Part shown: one piece after another, positions 17,404 to 29,904 of the stretch
How positions within the stretch are numbered: the stretch's first letter is position 1
Layout: each line of letters starts with the position of its first letter
Assembly (NCBI GenBank): GCA_018826075.1
Contig: JAHKAJ010000008.1
Location: 1-40,392, forward strand
Length of the DNA stretch: 40,392 bases
Reading direction: 5' to 3'
Source of the DNA: Candidatus Omnitrophota bacterium
GTDB taxonomy: Bacteria; Omnitrophota; Gorgyraeia; Duberdicusellales; 4484-171
The notes under the pieces: generated by a model
Told to the model about the DNA's origin: nothing
What the model saw: only the letters and a program-made list of their open reading frames with translations
The model's database searches: none
Program-made: the position numbers and the translations under genes

Positions 17404-18838
17404 CCCAAGAGGGTTTTTAAAAGTTGCCCGTAAAAATACAGAATACCGGCCGATCTGCGAACGCCTTGATGATCATCAGGAAGTTTTTAATCTGCCTTCT
17501 TTGGAGCATTCTCGGGAACAAGCCTCGCGCTGCATGGATTGCGCAACTCCCTTTTGTCATTGGGGTTGCCCGCTGGGAAATTATATCCCGGAATGGAATA
17601 GTTATATGTTTGGTGATAAATGGCCGCAAGCTGTGAATTTATTGGAAGCAACCAATAATCTTGCCGAAATAACCGGCAGAGTCTGTCCGGCAGTTTGCGA
17701 GTATTCTTGTGTACTGGGGCTAAACAGTGAAGCAGTCACTATACGCGAGAATGAACTGGCTTTGATCGAGGCTGGGTTTAAGAATGGTTTGATCAAGCCT
17801 AAAACACCGACTTGGCACAGCGGAAAAAAAGTTGCCTTGGTCGGTTCCGGACCGGCTGGTTTGTCCTGCGCGGCCCAGCTTAATCAAGCCGGGCACAAAG
17901 TAGTGGTTTTTGAGCGCGATCAAAAGCCAGGCGGGATATTACGCTACGGAATACCGGATTTTAAACTGGAAAAATGGATTTTAGATAGGCGTATTGAAAT
18001 TCTGAAAAAAGAGGGGATACAATTCAAAACCGGGTTTAATGTAGAAGCGAAAAATTTTTCGCTCCTACAAAAAGATTTTGATGCAGTTTGTCTAACCGGC
18101 GGCTCTGATCAGCCGCGTGATCTTAAAATACCCGGCAGAGAACTAAAAGGCATTTACTTTGCCATGGATTATCTTAGTCAGGCTAATAGACTAGCCGCCG
18201 GTGAAAAGATTGATCAGGGCCAACCGATAGAAGTCAAAGGTAAAAAAGTGGTTATTATCGGCGGCGGCGATACCGGTTCGGATTGTTTAGGTACCGCTCT
18301 TCGGCAGAGAGCGGCTTGTTTGGTACAGATAGAGCTTTTACCACAGCCGCCAGAATGCCGAAGCCAGGATTTTCCCTGGCCGCATTACCCCTTAATTTTA
18401 AAAACATCGTCAAGCCATCAAGAGGGCGGTCAGAGGGTTTGGTCAGTCCTGACTAAAAGTTTTATCGGAAAAAAAGGTTGTTTGGAGAAGCTTTCCTGTG
18501 TCCGGGTTGAGTTTAAAAAATCCAATTCTAAAGGTTGCCCGATAATGAAAGAGATCAAGGGCAGTGAATTTCAGATTGAAGCTGATATTGCTATCTTAGC
18601 TTTGGGTTTCCTGCATCCCCGGCATTCGGGGCTGCTTTCTCAGTTAAAAGTTGGTTTGGATGCGCGAGGAAATGTCAAAACCGACGACAGCTACCGGACA
18701 TCTTTAGAAAAAGTTTTTTCAGCCGGCGACATGCGGCGGGGACAGTCTCTAGTAGTCTGGGCAATCCAGGAAGGCCGCCAGGCGGCTTTTCATATTGATA
18801 AATACCTGACTGGAGAAAGTGACTTAGGGCCGATTTAA
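17396..18838 (+). CDS. gltD: Glutamate synthase small subunit
   Basis: 480 aa; CMDCATPFCHWGCPLGNYIPEWN, VGSGPAGLSCAAQL, VIIGGGDTGSDCLG. Confidence 0.96.
   Translation: MVDPRGFLKVARKNTEYRPICERLDDHQEVFNLPSLEHSREQASRCMDCATPFCHWGCPLGNYIPEWNSYMFGDKWPQAVNLLEATNNLAEITGRVCPAVCEYSCVLGLNSEAVTIRENELALIEAGFKNGLIKPKTPTWHSGKKVALVGSGPAGLSCAAQLNQAGHKVVVFERDQKPGGILRYGIPDFKLEKWILDRRIEILKKEGIQFKTGFNVEAKNFSLLQKDFDAVCLTGGSDQPRDLKIPGRELKGIYFAMDYLSQANRLAAGEKIDQGQPIEVKGKKVVIIGGGDTGSDCLGTALRQRAACLVQIELLPQPPECRSQDFPWPHYPLILKTSSSHQEGGQRVWSVLTKSFIGKKGCLEKLSCVRVEFKKSNSKGCPIMKEIKGSEFQIEADIAILALGFLHPRHSGLLSQLKVGLDARGNVKTDDSYRTSLEKVFSAGDMRRGQSLVVWAIQEGRQAAFHIDKYLTGESDLGPI
18041..18068 (+). repeat. REP-like 28 bp palindrome inside gltD
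   Basis: GTAGAAGCGAAAAA|TTTTTCGCTCCTAC, 13 of 14 positions complementary. Confidence 0.7.
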
Positions 18839-18851
18839 AAAGGATAAAAAT

Positions 18852-21422
18852 ATGATCAGTACAGGCGTCAATGGCTTAGATAAGGTGATCGCTGGTTTAA
18901 GGTCCGGCGATAACGTGGTTTGGCAGATCGACGATATCAAGGATTACCTAAGCCTGGTTGAACCGTTCGTCGAAAAGGCCTTAGCCGAAAACAAAAAAGT
19001 TATCTATGTGCGGTTTGCTTCTCACCAGGAATTGCTTAAACCATCTGCTAAAATCAAGCGTTATCAGGTAGACGCTTATGCCGGCTTTGAATCTTTTACC
19101 ACTCAAATACATACTATTATTACCGAGGAAGGCCAGGGTGCTTATTATGTATTTGATTGCCTTTCTGAGCTGCTTTCAGCCTGGGCTACAGACCTGATGA
19201 TCGGTAATTTTTTCATGGTTACTTGCCCTTATCTTTATGAACTGAAAACCATCACTTATTTTGCGATTTTACGCAACAACCATTCTTTTAAATCTATAGC
19301 CCGGATTCGGGAGACCACTCAGCTGCTTATCGATGTGTATCACTACCGGGGAAGTTTTTATATCCATCCTTTAAAGGTTTGGAACCGTTATTCGCCGACC
19401 ATGTTTTTACCGCACCAGAGAGAAAAGGATGTTTTCGTCCCGATAGCTGACAGCGTTGATGCGGTCAAGATTCTTTCTTATATCAGCGAAAAAGGAGCCG
19501 AAGGGGCAAAACGTAATCTTGATTACTGGGACCGGTTGTTTCTTGAGGCTGAAGAAGTCGAAAAAAGCGGCCTTTCCCGGGAGGAGAAAAAATCGATAAC
19601 CGAAAAACTCTGCGGGTTAATGATCACCAAGAATGAGAAAATTTTTTCTTTAGCCATGAACAATTTTTCGCTTAAAGAGCTTATCGAGATAAAGTCCCGT
19701 TTGATCGGTTCCGGATTTATCGGCGGAAAAAGCGTGGGCATGCTTTTAGCCAGAAAAATTCTTACTGCCAATTTAGCTGATTGGCCGGGCCTCACAGAAG
19801 CTCACGATTCGTTTTATATCGGTTCGGATATTTTTTATTCCTATATAGTGGAGAATCGTTGGTGGCAGTTGCGAATGAGTCAAAAAACCCCCGAAGGTTA
19901 TTTCAGCGTGGCTAAGATTTTAAAAGAGAAAATGCTTTACGGAGTGTTTTCTGAAGAGATTATGGAGAATTTTCAGCAGGTTATAGAATATTTCGGTTCA
20001 TCGCCGATCATTGTCCGTTCCAGCTCCCTCCTGGAAGACGGTTTTGGCAATGCTTTTGCCGGAAAATATGACAGTGTGTTTTTGGCTAATCAGGGGACTC
20101 CCGAGCAGCGCTATATCCAGTTTGCCGAGGCAGTAAGAAAAATTTACGCCAGTACCATGAACGAAGATGCTTTGGTTTACCGTAAGCAGAGAAATTTAGA
20201 TAAGCTTGATGAACAGATGGCTTTACTGGTCCAGCGGGTTTCCGGAGCCCACCATAAACATTTTTTCTTTCCCGACCTTGCCGGAGTAGGAGTTTCTTAC
20301 AATACATATGTTTGGAATGAAAGTATGGACCCTAAAGCCGGGATGCTGCGGATAGTCTTTGGTTTGGGTACCCGGGCAGTCAATCGGGTCGAAGGCGATT
20401 ACCCCAGAATGGTCGCTCTTGATGAGCCGCAGCGCAGGCCTTATGCCGAAAAAAGCGATTTACGTAAATTTTCCCAGCATGACGTTGATCTTATCAATAC
20501 CAAAGGTAACTTTTTAGAGACAGTTTCTTTTAACCAGTTGATCAGGGAAAAAAATTATTCTGAAGTAAACCGGGTGGCTTTAAAAGATGATGAGGCTGCC
20601 CGGTTGGTTTCTACCGGCAGTCCGGACGATAAAGAATACTGGGTGTTGACCCTGGATAAAGTTTTTAATAGTGGTAAAATTACTGATTCGTTTAAGGCCA
20701 TTTTACAGGCACTACAGAAAAGTTACGATTACCCGGTAGAAATAGAGTTTACCGTAAACTTTATCAACAATGATGAGTTTAAGATAAACCTTTTGCAGTG
20801 CCGGCCTCTGCAGACCGTAGGTTTGGGTCCCCGGGTGGAAATGCCGGAGAAGTTAGCTAAGAAAGACATTATTTTTGAATCTCAGGGTTATTTTTTAGGC
20901 GGTAACATATCTCAGGAACTTAAAAAAGTTATCTATATTGATCCAGCCGGCTATGATCAGTTGGTGCTTTCAAAAAAATATGAAGTTGCCCGGATAGTGG
21001 GAAAACTTAACCGGGAGATAAGCGGAAAGAGCGAGACTCCTACTATTCTTATCGGTCCTGGCAGGTGGGGCACCACTACGCCGTCTTTGGGGATACCGGT
21101 TAAATTTGCCGAGATAAATAATATAGCTGTTTTAGTCGAGCTTTCTTTCTCGGCAGGAAATCTAATGCCGGAAGTATCGTTTGGAACTCATTTCTTTCAG
21201 GACTTAGTGGAAACCAATATTTTTTATCTGGCGCTTTATCCTGAACGAAAAGAGGTTGTTTTTAATCCTGATCGGTTCGGGCAGTTTAAAAATTTGACTG
21301 CAGAGTTAATTCCTCAGTCAGTGGATTATCAGCAGATCGTAAGGGTTTATGATTTTTCCCAGAGGCCGTTACGGATAGTTTCTGATATTTTATCTCAGAA
21401 AGCTATCTGTTTTTTAACTTAA
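18852..21422 (+). CDS. Degenerate KaiC-like domain fused to a PEP/pyruvate-binding (PPDK N-terminal) domain
   Basis: N-term ISTGVNGLDKVIAGLRSGDNVVWQID (KaiC-like without P-loop); C-term SSPIIVRSSSLLEDGFGNAFAGKYDSVF and HHKHFFFPDLAGVGVSYN (PPDK_N). Confidence 0.75.
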   Translation: MISTGVNGLDKVIAGLRSGDNVVWQIDDIKDYLSLVEPFVEKALAENKKVIYVRFASHQELLKPSAKIKRYQVDAYAGFESFTTQIHTIITEEGQGAYYVFDCLSELLSAWATDLMIGNFFMVTCPYLYELKTITYFAILRNNHSFKSIARIRETTQLLIDVYHYRGSFYIHPLKVWNRYSPTMFLPHQREKDVFVPIADSVDAVKILSYISEKGAEGAKRNLDYWDRLFLEAEEVEKSGLSREEKKSITEKLCGLMITKNEKIFSLAMNNFSLKELIEIKSRLIGSGFIGGKSVGMLLARKILTANLADWPGLTEAHDSFYIGSDIFYSYIVENRWWQLRMSQKTPEGYFSVAKILKEKMLYGVFSEEIMENFQQVIEYFGSSPIIVRSSSLLEDGFGNAFAGKYDSVFLANQGTPEQRYIQFAEAVRKIYASTMNEDALVYRKQRNLDKLDEQMALLVQRVSGAHHKHFFFPDLAGVGVSYNTYVWNESMDPKAGMLRIVFGLGTRAVNRVEGDYPRMVALDEPQRRPYAEKSDLRKFSQHDVDLINTKGNFLETVSFNQLIREKNYSEVNRVALKDDEAARLVSTGSPDDKEYWVLTLDKVFNSGKITDSFKAILQALQKSYDYPVEIEFTVNFINNDEFKINLLQCRPLQTVGLGPRVEMPEKLAKKDIIFESQGYFLGGNISQELKKVIYIDPAGYDQLVLSKKYEVARIVGKLNREISGKSETPTILIGPGRWGTTTPSLGIPVKFAEINNIAVLVELSFSAGNLMPEVSFGTHFFQDLVETNIFYLALYPERKEVVFNPDRFGQFKNLTAELIPQSVDYQQIVRVYDFSQRPLRIVSDILSQKAICFLT

Positions 21423-21436
21423 AAAAGGTTAAGCTG

Positions 21437-22513
21437 ATGAAGACAAAATTAGTCCTTGAAGATGGAAGAGTGTTTGAAGGTTTTTCCTTCGCGGCTGGAG
21501 GGACCAGGTTTGGAGAAGTAGTTTTTAATACTTCGATGAGTGGTTACCAGGAGATCCTTACCGACCCTTCTTATTGCGGACAAATCGTGTCGATGACTTA
21601 TCCCTTGATCGGAAATTACGGGATAAATTCTCAAGATGCCGAGTCAAAAAAAATTTTTCTTGAAGGATTTATTGTCCGTGAGTCCAGTCGCCGGGTGAGC
21701 AACTGGCGTTCAGAAAAAGCTTTGGGCGACTATCTTAAGGAGAATAATGTCCTGGGCCTTGAGGGAATAGACACCCGGGCGCTTACCCGGCATATCCGGC
21801 TCCAAGGAGCAATGAAAGCAGCAATTACCACCGAGGATTTAACTGATCAGGCCTTGCTTAAAATGGTTAAGGCTTCACCGGGCTTAGTCGGCCGGGATTT
21901 GGTCAAAGAAGTAACTTGTCAAAAACCCTGGGAATGGAATAAAACCGGAAAATATAAAGTAGTAGTAGTAGATTGCGGGGTAAAATTTAACATTCTACGT
22001 GAATTGGAAAAACGGGATTGCCGGGTAGTAGTTGTACCGGCCCAAATGCCGGCTGAAAAAATACTTGATCTTAGCCCTGAGGGGATATTATTTTCTAATG
22101 GCCCGGGAGACCCGCAAGCCGTGACTTACGTAGTAGCTAATTTAAAAAAGCTGATCGGGAAAGTTCCGATATTCGGTATTTGCCTGGGCCATCAAATGCT
22201 CGGCCTGGCTTTGGGAGGAAAAACTTACAAACTTAAATTCGGCCATCACGGTGCCAATCATCCGGTTAAGGATTTAAGAAGCGGAAAGATCTATATTACT
22301 TCTCAAAATCACGGGTTTTGTGTCGACCTTGATTCGTTGAATAAAAATGATGTAGAACTGACACATCTTAATCTTAATGATAAGACTCCGGAAGGTTTGC
22401 GGCATGAAAGATTTCGGCTTTTTTCAGTCCAATTCCATCCCGAGAGTTCGCCTGGGCCTCATGAAGCCGAATATCTGTTTGCTGAATTTATAGATATGAT
22501 GAAAAAGAAATAA
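21437..22513 (+). CDS. carA: Carbamoyl-phosphate synthase small subunit
   Basis: 358 aa; FGICLGHQMLGLALGG, VQFHPESSPGPHE. Confidence 0.98.
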   Translation: MKTKLVLEDGRVFEGFSFAAGGTRFGEVVFNTSMSGYQEILTDPSYCGQIVSMTYPLIGNYGINSQDAESKKIFLEGFIVRESSRRVSNWRSEKALGDYLKENNVLGLEGIDTRALTRHIRLQGAMKAAITTEDLTDQALLKMVKASPGLVGRDLVKEVTCQKPWEWNKTGKYKVVVVDCGVKFNILRELEKRDCRVVVVPAQMPAEKILDLSPEGILFSNGPGDPQAVTYVVANLKKLIGKVPIFGICLGHQMLGLALGGKTYKLKFGHHGANHPVKDLRSGKIYITSQNHGFCVDLDSLNKNDVELTHLNLNDKTPEGLRHERFRLFSVQFHPESSPGPHEAEYLFAEFIDMMKKK

Positions 22514-22516
22514 ATT

Positions 22517-25500
22517 ATGCCTAAAAGAACCGATATAAAAAAGATTTTGATCATTGGCTCCGGCCCGATAGTGATCGGCCAGGCTTGTGAGTTCGATTAT
22601 TCAGGAACTCAAGCCTGTAAAGCTTTAAGAGAAGAAGGGTTTAAGATCATTTTGCTTAATTCCAATCCAGCTACGATCATGACTGATCCGGGAGTGGCTG
22701 ATGTGACTTATATTGAGCCGATAACTCCCCAGGTGGTGGAAAAGATCATTGCCAAAGAAAGGCCGGATGCTTTATTGCCGACTTTGGGAGGCCAGACTGG
22801 TTTAAACACCGCCATGGAAGTCGCTCGGCAAGGCATTCTGGAAAAATACCGGGTTGAAATGATCGGTGCTGACTGCGAAACGATTAAAAAAGCCGAAGAC
22901 CGGGAGTTATTTAAAAAATCAATGCAAAATATAGGTTTGGATTTGCCCCGGAGTGCTTTAGCTTACAACATCGAAGAAGCCCGCCAGGCGCTTAAAGCTA
23001 TAGGTTTACCGGTGATCATCAGGCCCAGCTTTACTCTCGGCGGAACCGGCGGAGGAATAGCCACCAGTGTAGTTGAGTTTGAAGAAATAGCGGCTTTAGG
23101 TTTAAAGAGCAGTATGATCAGCGAGATCCTTGTTGAAGAATCGATCGTCGGCTGGAAAGAATATGAGCTGGAAGTCATGCGGGACAAGAAAGATAACGTG
23201 GTCATTGTCTGCTCAATAGAAAATTTCGATCCCATGGGTATTCATACCGGGGATTCGATTACTGTGGCTCCGGCCCAGACCCTTACTGATAAGGAATATC
23301 AGAAGATGCGCGATGCCTCAATAGCGATAATTCGCGAGATCGGGGTTGAGACCGGAGGTTCTAATATTCAATTTGCCGTCAACCCCCAGACTGGCCGGAT
23401 GGTGGTTATTGAGATGAATCCCCGGGTTTCCCGTAGTTCAGCTTTAGCCAGTAAAGCCACTGGTTTTGCGATTGCCAAGTTTGCAGCCAAACTGGCTGTT
23501 GGCTACACTTTAGATGAGATAAACAATGATATCACCAAAGAAACTCCGGCTTCCTTTGAACCGGCCATCGATTATTGCGTAGTCAAGATCCCCCGGTTTA
23601 CTTTTGAGAAATTTCCCGAAGCTAAGGATATTTTAGGGATCTCGATGAAATCCGTCGGTGAAACTATGGCTATTGGCAGGACTTTTAAAGAGGCTTTGCA
23701 AAAAGGTTTAAGGGGTTTAGAAATCGGCCATAGCGGATTGGATAATAAGCTCGACTACAGCCAGATTGCTGATGAAAAAATTAAACTTAGATTGAGAGAA
23801 GCTAATGCTTCAAGAATATTCTATATCAAATATGCCTTTCAAAAAGGCTATTCAATAGAAGAGATCTCACAGCTGACTGGAATTGATCCCTGGTTTTTGG
23901 ATAACATTAAACAGATTGTAGAACTAGAGGAAGAGATAAGGGTCACCAGTATAGATAGGGAACTTTTAAGAAAGGCGAAGCAGTTTGGGTTTAGTGATAG
24001 ACAGATAGCTGATCTAACTGGTTCGGATGAGATAACCATAAGAAAACTAAGAAAAGAAAAAGGTATTATCGCAACTTTTAAACTGGTCGATACCTGCGCG
24101 GCGGAGTTTGAAGCTTATACCCCTTACTACTACTCTACTTATGGCCAGGAATGTGAAGCTAGAGTTTCTTCGAAGAAAAAAATAATGGTTTTAGGCGGTG
24201 GCCCTAATCGGATCGGTCAAGGTATTGAGTTTGATTATTGTTGTTGCCATGCCAGTTTTGCTTTAAAGGAGGCTGGTTTTGAAACCATTATGGTTAATTC
24301 AAACCCGGAAACAGTATCGACTGATTACGATACTTCGGATAAACTTTATTTTGAACCGCTGACCTTTGAAGATGTGATGAATATTATCGATAAAGAAAAG
24401 CCCGATGGGGTAATTGTTCAGCTTGGCGGTCAGACCCCGCTTAATTTAGCCAGAAGCCTTGAAAATTTCGGAGCACCAATTATCGGTACTTCGGTTTCTT
24501 CCATCGATGAAGCCGAAGACCGGGAAAAGTTTTCTAAACTGATCAGTAAATTAAATATTAATCAGCCGGCTAATGGCTCAGCTTTTTCCAAAGAAGAGGC
24601 TGTTAAAATTGCCAAAACCATAGGTTACCCGGTATTGGTGAGACCGTCTTATGTTTTAGGTGGAAGAGCGATGAAGATAGTCTATAACGACAAGTCTTTA
24701 GCCGAATTTCTAAAAGAAGCGGTGGAAATATCAGGTGAGCATCCGATTTTAGTTGATAAATTTTTAGAAGACGCGGTTGAGGTTGACGTTGATGCTGTTT
24801 CCGATGGAGAACTTACCGTAATCGGAGGAATCATGGAGCACATCGAGGAAGCCGGTGTGCATTCCGGAGATTCAGCTTCGGTTATTCCGCCGCACACCTT
24901 GGGCGATGAGATCCTTGATACGATAAGAAAGCATACCCAGGCTATAGCTAAAGAGTTAAAGGTCTGTGGCTTGATTAATATCCAGTTTGCTATAAAAAAT
25001 GATCTGGTTTATGTGTTGGAGGTCAACCCCCGGGCTTCCCGGACCATTCCCTTTGTCAGTAAGGTTACCGGAGTGGCTTTGGCTAAACTTGCCGCTCGGG
25101 TCATGGTCGGCGAAAAATTAAAAGATCTCGGTTTTACCGAGGAGAAAACCATATCTCATTTTGGAGTCAAGGAGTCAGTTTTACCCTTTTCCAGATTTTC
25201 CGGTGTGGATATACTTTTGGGCCCGGAGATGAAGTCTACTGGAGAAGTTATGGGTATAGATGTTTCCTTCGGTACCGCTTTTTATAAGTCTCAGGTGGCT
25301 GCCGGTCAGGCTCTTCCCACTGAAGGTTTGATTTTTATCAGTGTAAAAAATGATGATAAGCGTGATACAGTTTTTTTAGCTAAAAAACTTTGTGACTTAG
25401 ATTTTAAAATATTAGCTACCAAAGGCACGGCTAAAGTTTTTCGTTCCAACAATATTCCTGCCCAGGTGATCGGTAAGATTAGCGAAGGTGATAAGGGCCT

Positions 25501-25729
25501 GCTGGATTTGATCAAGAAGGGTCAGATAAAATTGATCATCAATACCCCTTCCGGGCAGAGAGGCCAGTCAGATATGAAATATATAAGAAGCCTGGCAGTT
25601 ATGTACGGCCTACCTTGCATAACTACCCTTCAGGGTGCTCAGGCAGCAGTTAATGGTATGGAATCGGCAATTGGTGATGCTTTAGGTGTAAAATCAATAC
25701 AGGAATACCTTGGTTTGAATAAGGAGTAA
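22517..25729 (+). CDS. carB: Carbamoyl-phosphate synthase large subunit
   Basis: 1070 aa; [51 protein letters not shown]. Confidence 0.98.
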   Translation: MPKRTDIKKILIIGSGPIVIGQACEFDYSGTQACKALREEGFKIILLNSNPATIMTDPGVADVTYIEPITPQVVEKIIAKERPDALLPTLGGQTGLNTAMEVARQGILEKYRVEMIGADCETIKKAEDRELFKKSMQNIGLDLPRSALAYNIEEARQALKAIGLPVIIRPSFTLGGTGGGIATSVVEFEEIAALGLKSSMISEILVEESIVGWKEYELEVMRDKKDNVVIVCSIENFDPMGIHTGDSITVAPAQTLTDKEYQKMRDASIAIIREIGVETGGSNIQFAVNPQTGRMVVIEMNPRVSRSSALASKATGFAIAKFAAKLAVGYTLDEINNDITKETPASFEPAIDYCVVKIPRFTFEKFPEAKDILGISMKSVGETMAIGRTFKEALQKGLRGLEIGHSGLDNKLDYSQIADEKIKLRLREANASRIFYIKYAFQKGYSIEEISQLTGIDPWFLDNIKQIVELEEEIRVTSIDRELLRKAKQFGFSDRQIADLTGSDEITIRKLRKEKGIIATFKLVDTCAAEFEAYTPYYYSTYGQECEARVSSKKKIMVLGGGPNRIGQGIEFDYCCCHASFALKEAGFETIMVNSNPETVSTDYDTSDKLYFEPLTFEDVMNIIDKEKPDGVIVQLGGQTPLNLARSLENFGAPIIGTSVSSIDEAEDREKFSKLISKLNINQPANGSAFSKEEAVKIAKTIGYPVLVRPSYVLGGRAMKIVYNDKSLAEFLKEAVEISGEHPILVDKFLEDAVEVDVDAVSDGELTVIGGIMEHIEEAGVHSGDSASVIPPHTLGDEILDTIRKHTQAIAKELKVCGLINIQFAIKNDLVYVLEVNPRASRTIPFVSKVTGVALAKLAARVMVGEKLKDLGFTEEKTISHFGVKESVLPFSRFSGVDILLGPEMKSTGEVMGIDVSFGTAFYKSQVAAGQALPTEGLIFISVKNDDKRDTVFLAKKLCDLDFKILATKGTAKVFRSNNIPAQVIGKISEGDKGLLDLIKKGQIKLIINTPSGQRGQSDMKYIRSLAVMYGLPCITTLQGAQAAVNGMESAIGDALGVKSIQEYLGLNKE

Positions 25730-25735
25730 ATAAAA

Positions 25736-27112
25736 ATGTGCGGAATAGTCGGTGTTATCGGCCACAAGGATGCTTCTAAATTAGCTTATCTGGGGTTGTG
25801 TGCTCTCCAGCATCGCGGCGAAGAAAGTTCTGGGATCGTCTCTTATGACGGAAAAAACATCCGAAGCCATAAAGGCATGGGTTTGGTCAGTGATGTTTTT
25901 AATGAGAAGGTCCTGCGGCCCTTGCGCGGTTACATGGCTGCCGGACATGTGCGTTATTCTACTACTGGTTCAAGTGTTTCTAAAAATATCCAGCCGTTTT
26001 TGGTAAACCACAAAAGAGGCCATATCGCCATTGCTCACAATGGCAACCTTACTAACACGGCAGAATTACGCCAGGCCCTTGAAGAAAAAGGTTCTATTTT
26101 TCAAAGCACCATGGATTCAGAGGTGATAGTCCATCTTCTAGCTAAATCCGGAAAAACTGACATTAAGGAAAAAGCCGCTGAAGCTTTTTTGCAGCTTAAG
26201 GGGGCTTATTCTTTAGTTTTGATGGTAGATGATGTTTTGATCGGAGCCAGAGACCCTTATGGTTTTCGACCGCTGTGCCTGGGTAAGTTTGACGGAGCCT
26301 ATGTTTTGGCCAGTGAAAGCTGCGCCTTGGATTTAATCAGAGCCGAATATATCCGGGAGATCGAACCCGGCGAAGTGGTATTTATCAAGAAAAACAACAT
26401 CGAGTTTTTAAAACCTTTCGCACAGAGTAAACATGCAGCTTGCATTTTTGAATATATTTATTTTTCCCGTCCGGATTCAAATATTTTCGGCCAAAATGTT
26501 TATTTTACCCGTAAACGCCTGGGTTGCCAATTGGCAGTTGAACATCCGGTTGATTGCGATATAGTGATGCCGGTCCCTGATTCGGGTAATTATGCGGCCA
26601 TGGGGTATTCTGAGAAATCGGGGATACCTTTGGAGACTGGTCTTATCCGCAATCATTATGTAGGCAGGACTTTTATCCAGCCATCGCAGGAAATTCGGGA
26701 TTTCCGTGTCAGGATCAAGCTTAATGCCATAAAAGATGTTTTGAAAGGCAAGCGAGTTGCGGTAGTTGAAGATTCGATTGTCCGGGGGACTACCAGCCGC
26801 AGCCGGGTAAGGACTTTACGTGAAGCCGGGGCAAAAGAAATACATATGCTGGTAAGCTGTCCGCCGCTTATTTCGCCTTGTTATTATGGTATTGATTTTC
26901 CGACTAAGAAAGAGCTGATCGCATCTAATCATAGTATCGAGCGGATCAGGGATTTTATCGGTTTAGACAGCCTTAGATACTTAAGCCTTGAAGGGATGTT
27001 AAAAGCCATGCCTTTAGCCAGCAATGAATTTTGTACTGCTTGTTTTAACGGTAAATATCCCACAGCTATACCTAAAAAATTTTCCAAATCTCATTTAGAA
27101 AGGAGGCGTTAA
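25736..27112 (+). CDS. purF: Amidophosphoribosyltransferase
   Basis: 458 aa; N-terminal MCGIVGVIGH, VVEDSIVRGTTSRSRVRTLREAGAKEIHM. Confidence 0.98.
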   Translation: MCGIVGVIGHKDASKLAYLGLCALQHRGEESSGIVSYDGKNIRSHKGMGLVSDVFNEKVLRPLRGYMAAGHVRYSTTGSSVSKNIQPFLVNHKRGHIAIAHNGNLTNTAELRQALEEKGSIFQSTMDSEVIVHLLAKSGKTDIKEKAAEAFLQLKGAYSLVLMVDDVLIGARDPYGFRPLCLGKFDGAYVLASESCALDLIRAEYIREIEPGEVVFIKKNNIEFLKPFAQSKHAACIFEYIYFSRPDSNIFGQNVYFTRKRLGCQLAVEHPVDCDIVMPVPDSGNYAAMGYSEKSGIPLETGLIRNHYVGRTFIQPSQEIRDFRVRIKLNAIKDVLKGKRVAVVEDSIVRGTTSRSRVRTLREAGAKEIHMLVSCPPLISPCYYGIDFPTKKELIASNHSIERIRDFIGLDSLRYLSLEGMLKAMPLASNEFCTACFNGKYPTAIPKKFSKSHLERRR

Positions 27113-28714
<1,602 letters not shown>

Positions 28715-28727
28715 TAACCGTAGGTAC

Positions 28728-28756
28728 TTGTTTTTTAAGCAAAATTATGTTATATT
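28728..28756 (+). promoter_or_regulatory. Promoter TTGTTT-N17-TATATT, near-leaderless
   Basis: -10 at 28751-28756, ATG at 28769. Confidence 0.5.
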
Positions 28757-28768
28757 TGGACTAAATCA

Positions 28769-29065
28769 ATGAAAAACCTAAACTATTTTATATTGATTTT
28801 AGTGATTTCTTTGGGCATTCTAGCCGGCCCCTTAGATGAGTTTGTTTTCTCGTTTACCGACTGCAATGATAATTGTTCTTGTTGTGACTGTTCCTGTAAT
28901 TGTCAGGCCAATCTTAATTCTTTTAACTGGCAGCCTCTTGATTGTCCGGGTTCAGTAGACATCCTGTCGCAGGTAGCCCTAAAAGGGTATTCAAACCAGG
29001 ATTTTATTTTTTCTTACGCCCAAGAGCTTATCGATCGGATTTTCCACCCGCCGCGTTACTCTTGA
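28769..29065 (+). CDS. Small secreted Cys-rich protein
   Basis: 98 aa; signal-peptide-like N-terminus, then TDCNDNCSCCDCSCNCQ. Confidence 0.55.
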   Translation: MKNLNYFILILVISLGILAGPLDEFVFSFTDCNDNCSCCDCSCNCQANLNSFNWQPLDCPGSVDILSQVALKGYSNQDFIFSYAQELIDRIFHPPRYS

Positions 29066-29115
29066 TTTTTACCACTTGTTTAGAAATTAGTAATCGTAAA
29101 AATCAAGGGGGAGTA

Positions 29116-29343
29116 ATGATGAAAAGTCTATTTTTAGGGCTATTTTTGTCAGCAGCCCTTCTATTTTCAGGATATGTTTTTCCGGCTGAAAAGAAGTGTT
29201 GCTTGGAAACAGCCTGTCAGTGCCAGGGTTTAGAGTGTTGTAAAGACGGCCAGTGCAGTTGTAAAGGCGCCTGCTGCAAAGACAATAACTGTCTTTGCCA
29301 GAAACAGGACGAAGCTAAAGCTTGCGGTTGCCGTAAGAAATAG
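29116..29343 (+). CDS. Small secreted metallothionein-like Cys-rich protein
   Basis: RBS GGGGGAG before ATG 29116; signal peptide then KKCCLETACQCQGLECCKDGQCSCKGACCKDNNCLC; supplied ORF starting at 28942 is over-extended. Confidence 0.7.
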   Translation: MMKSLFLGLFLSAALLFSGYVFPAEKKCCLETACQCQGLECCKDGQCSCKGACCKDNNCLCQKQDEAKACGCRKK

Positions 29344-29433
29344 CCAGGCTAGGCCGGATATTTGAATTTAAAGGGGGCGGTTAATTAATAACCGTCCCCT
29401 TTATTTTTATCGGTTTTTGGTTATAATATAACT

Positions 29434-29904
29434 ATGGAAAGAGTATACCTAACTCAAGAAGGTTACGAAAAGCTCATTCATGAGCTGGAGCATTTAAAGA
29501 AGGTAAAGCGCCGCCAAATCAGTAAGGCCATTGAGCATGCCCGGGCCTTGGGTGATTTAAAGGAAAACGCCGAGTACCACTCGGCCAAAGAGGCGATGTC
29601 GCATAATGAAAAGCGGGTAGCTGAACTTGAAGATAAGCTTAGCCGGGTAGAAATTATTCAAGCCGACACCGTTAATTCGGATAAAGCCTATATCGGTTCA
29701 AAGGTTAAGCTTTTGGATTTAGAGATGGATAGCGAAGTCGAATATAGCCTTGTCGGCCCCGACGAGGCAGACCCTTTAAATGACCTCATTTCAGTTATTT
29801 CTCCGGTAGGTAAAGCTATCTTAGGCCACAGTGCCGGCGATGAGATCGTCGTCAATGTTCCGGCCGGAGAACTCAAATACAAAATTGTTTCGATCTCAAG
29901 ATGA
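29434..29904 (+). CDS. greA: Transcription elongation factor GreA
   Basis: 156 aa; VYLTQEGYEKLIHELEHLK, ARALGDLKENAEYHSAKEAM; -10 TATAAT ends 6 nt upstream of ATG. Confidence 0.96.
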   Translation: MERVYLTQEGYEKLIHELEHLKKVKRRQISKAIEHARALGDLKENAEYHSAKEAMSHNEKRVAELEDKLSRVEIIQADTVNSDKAYIGSKVKLLDLEMDSEVEYSLVGPDEADPLNDLISVISPVGKAILGHSAGDEIVVNVPAGELKYKIVSISR

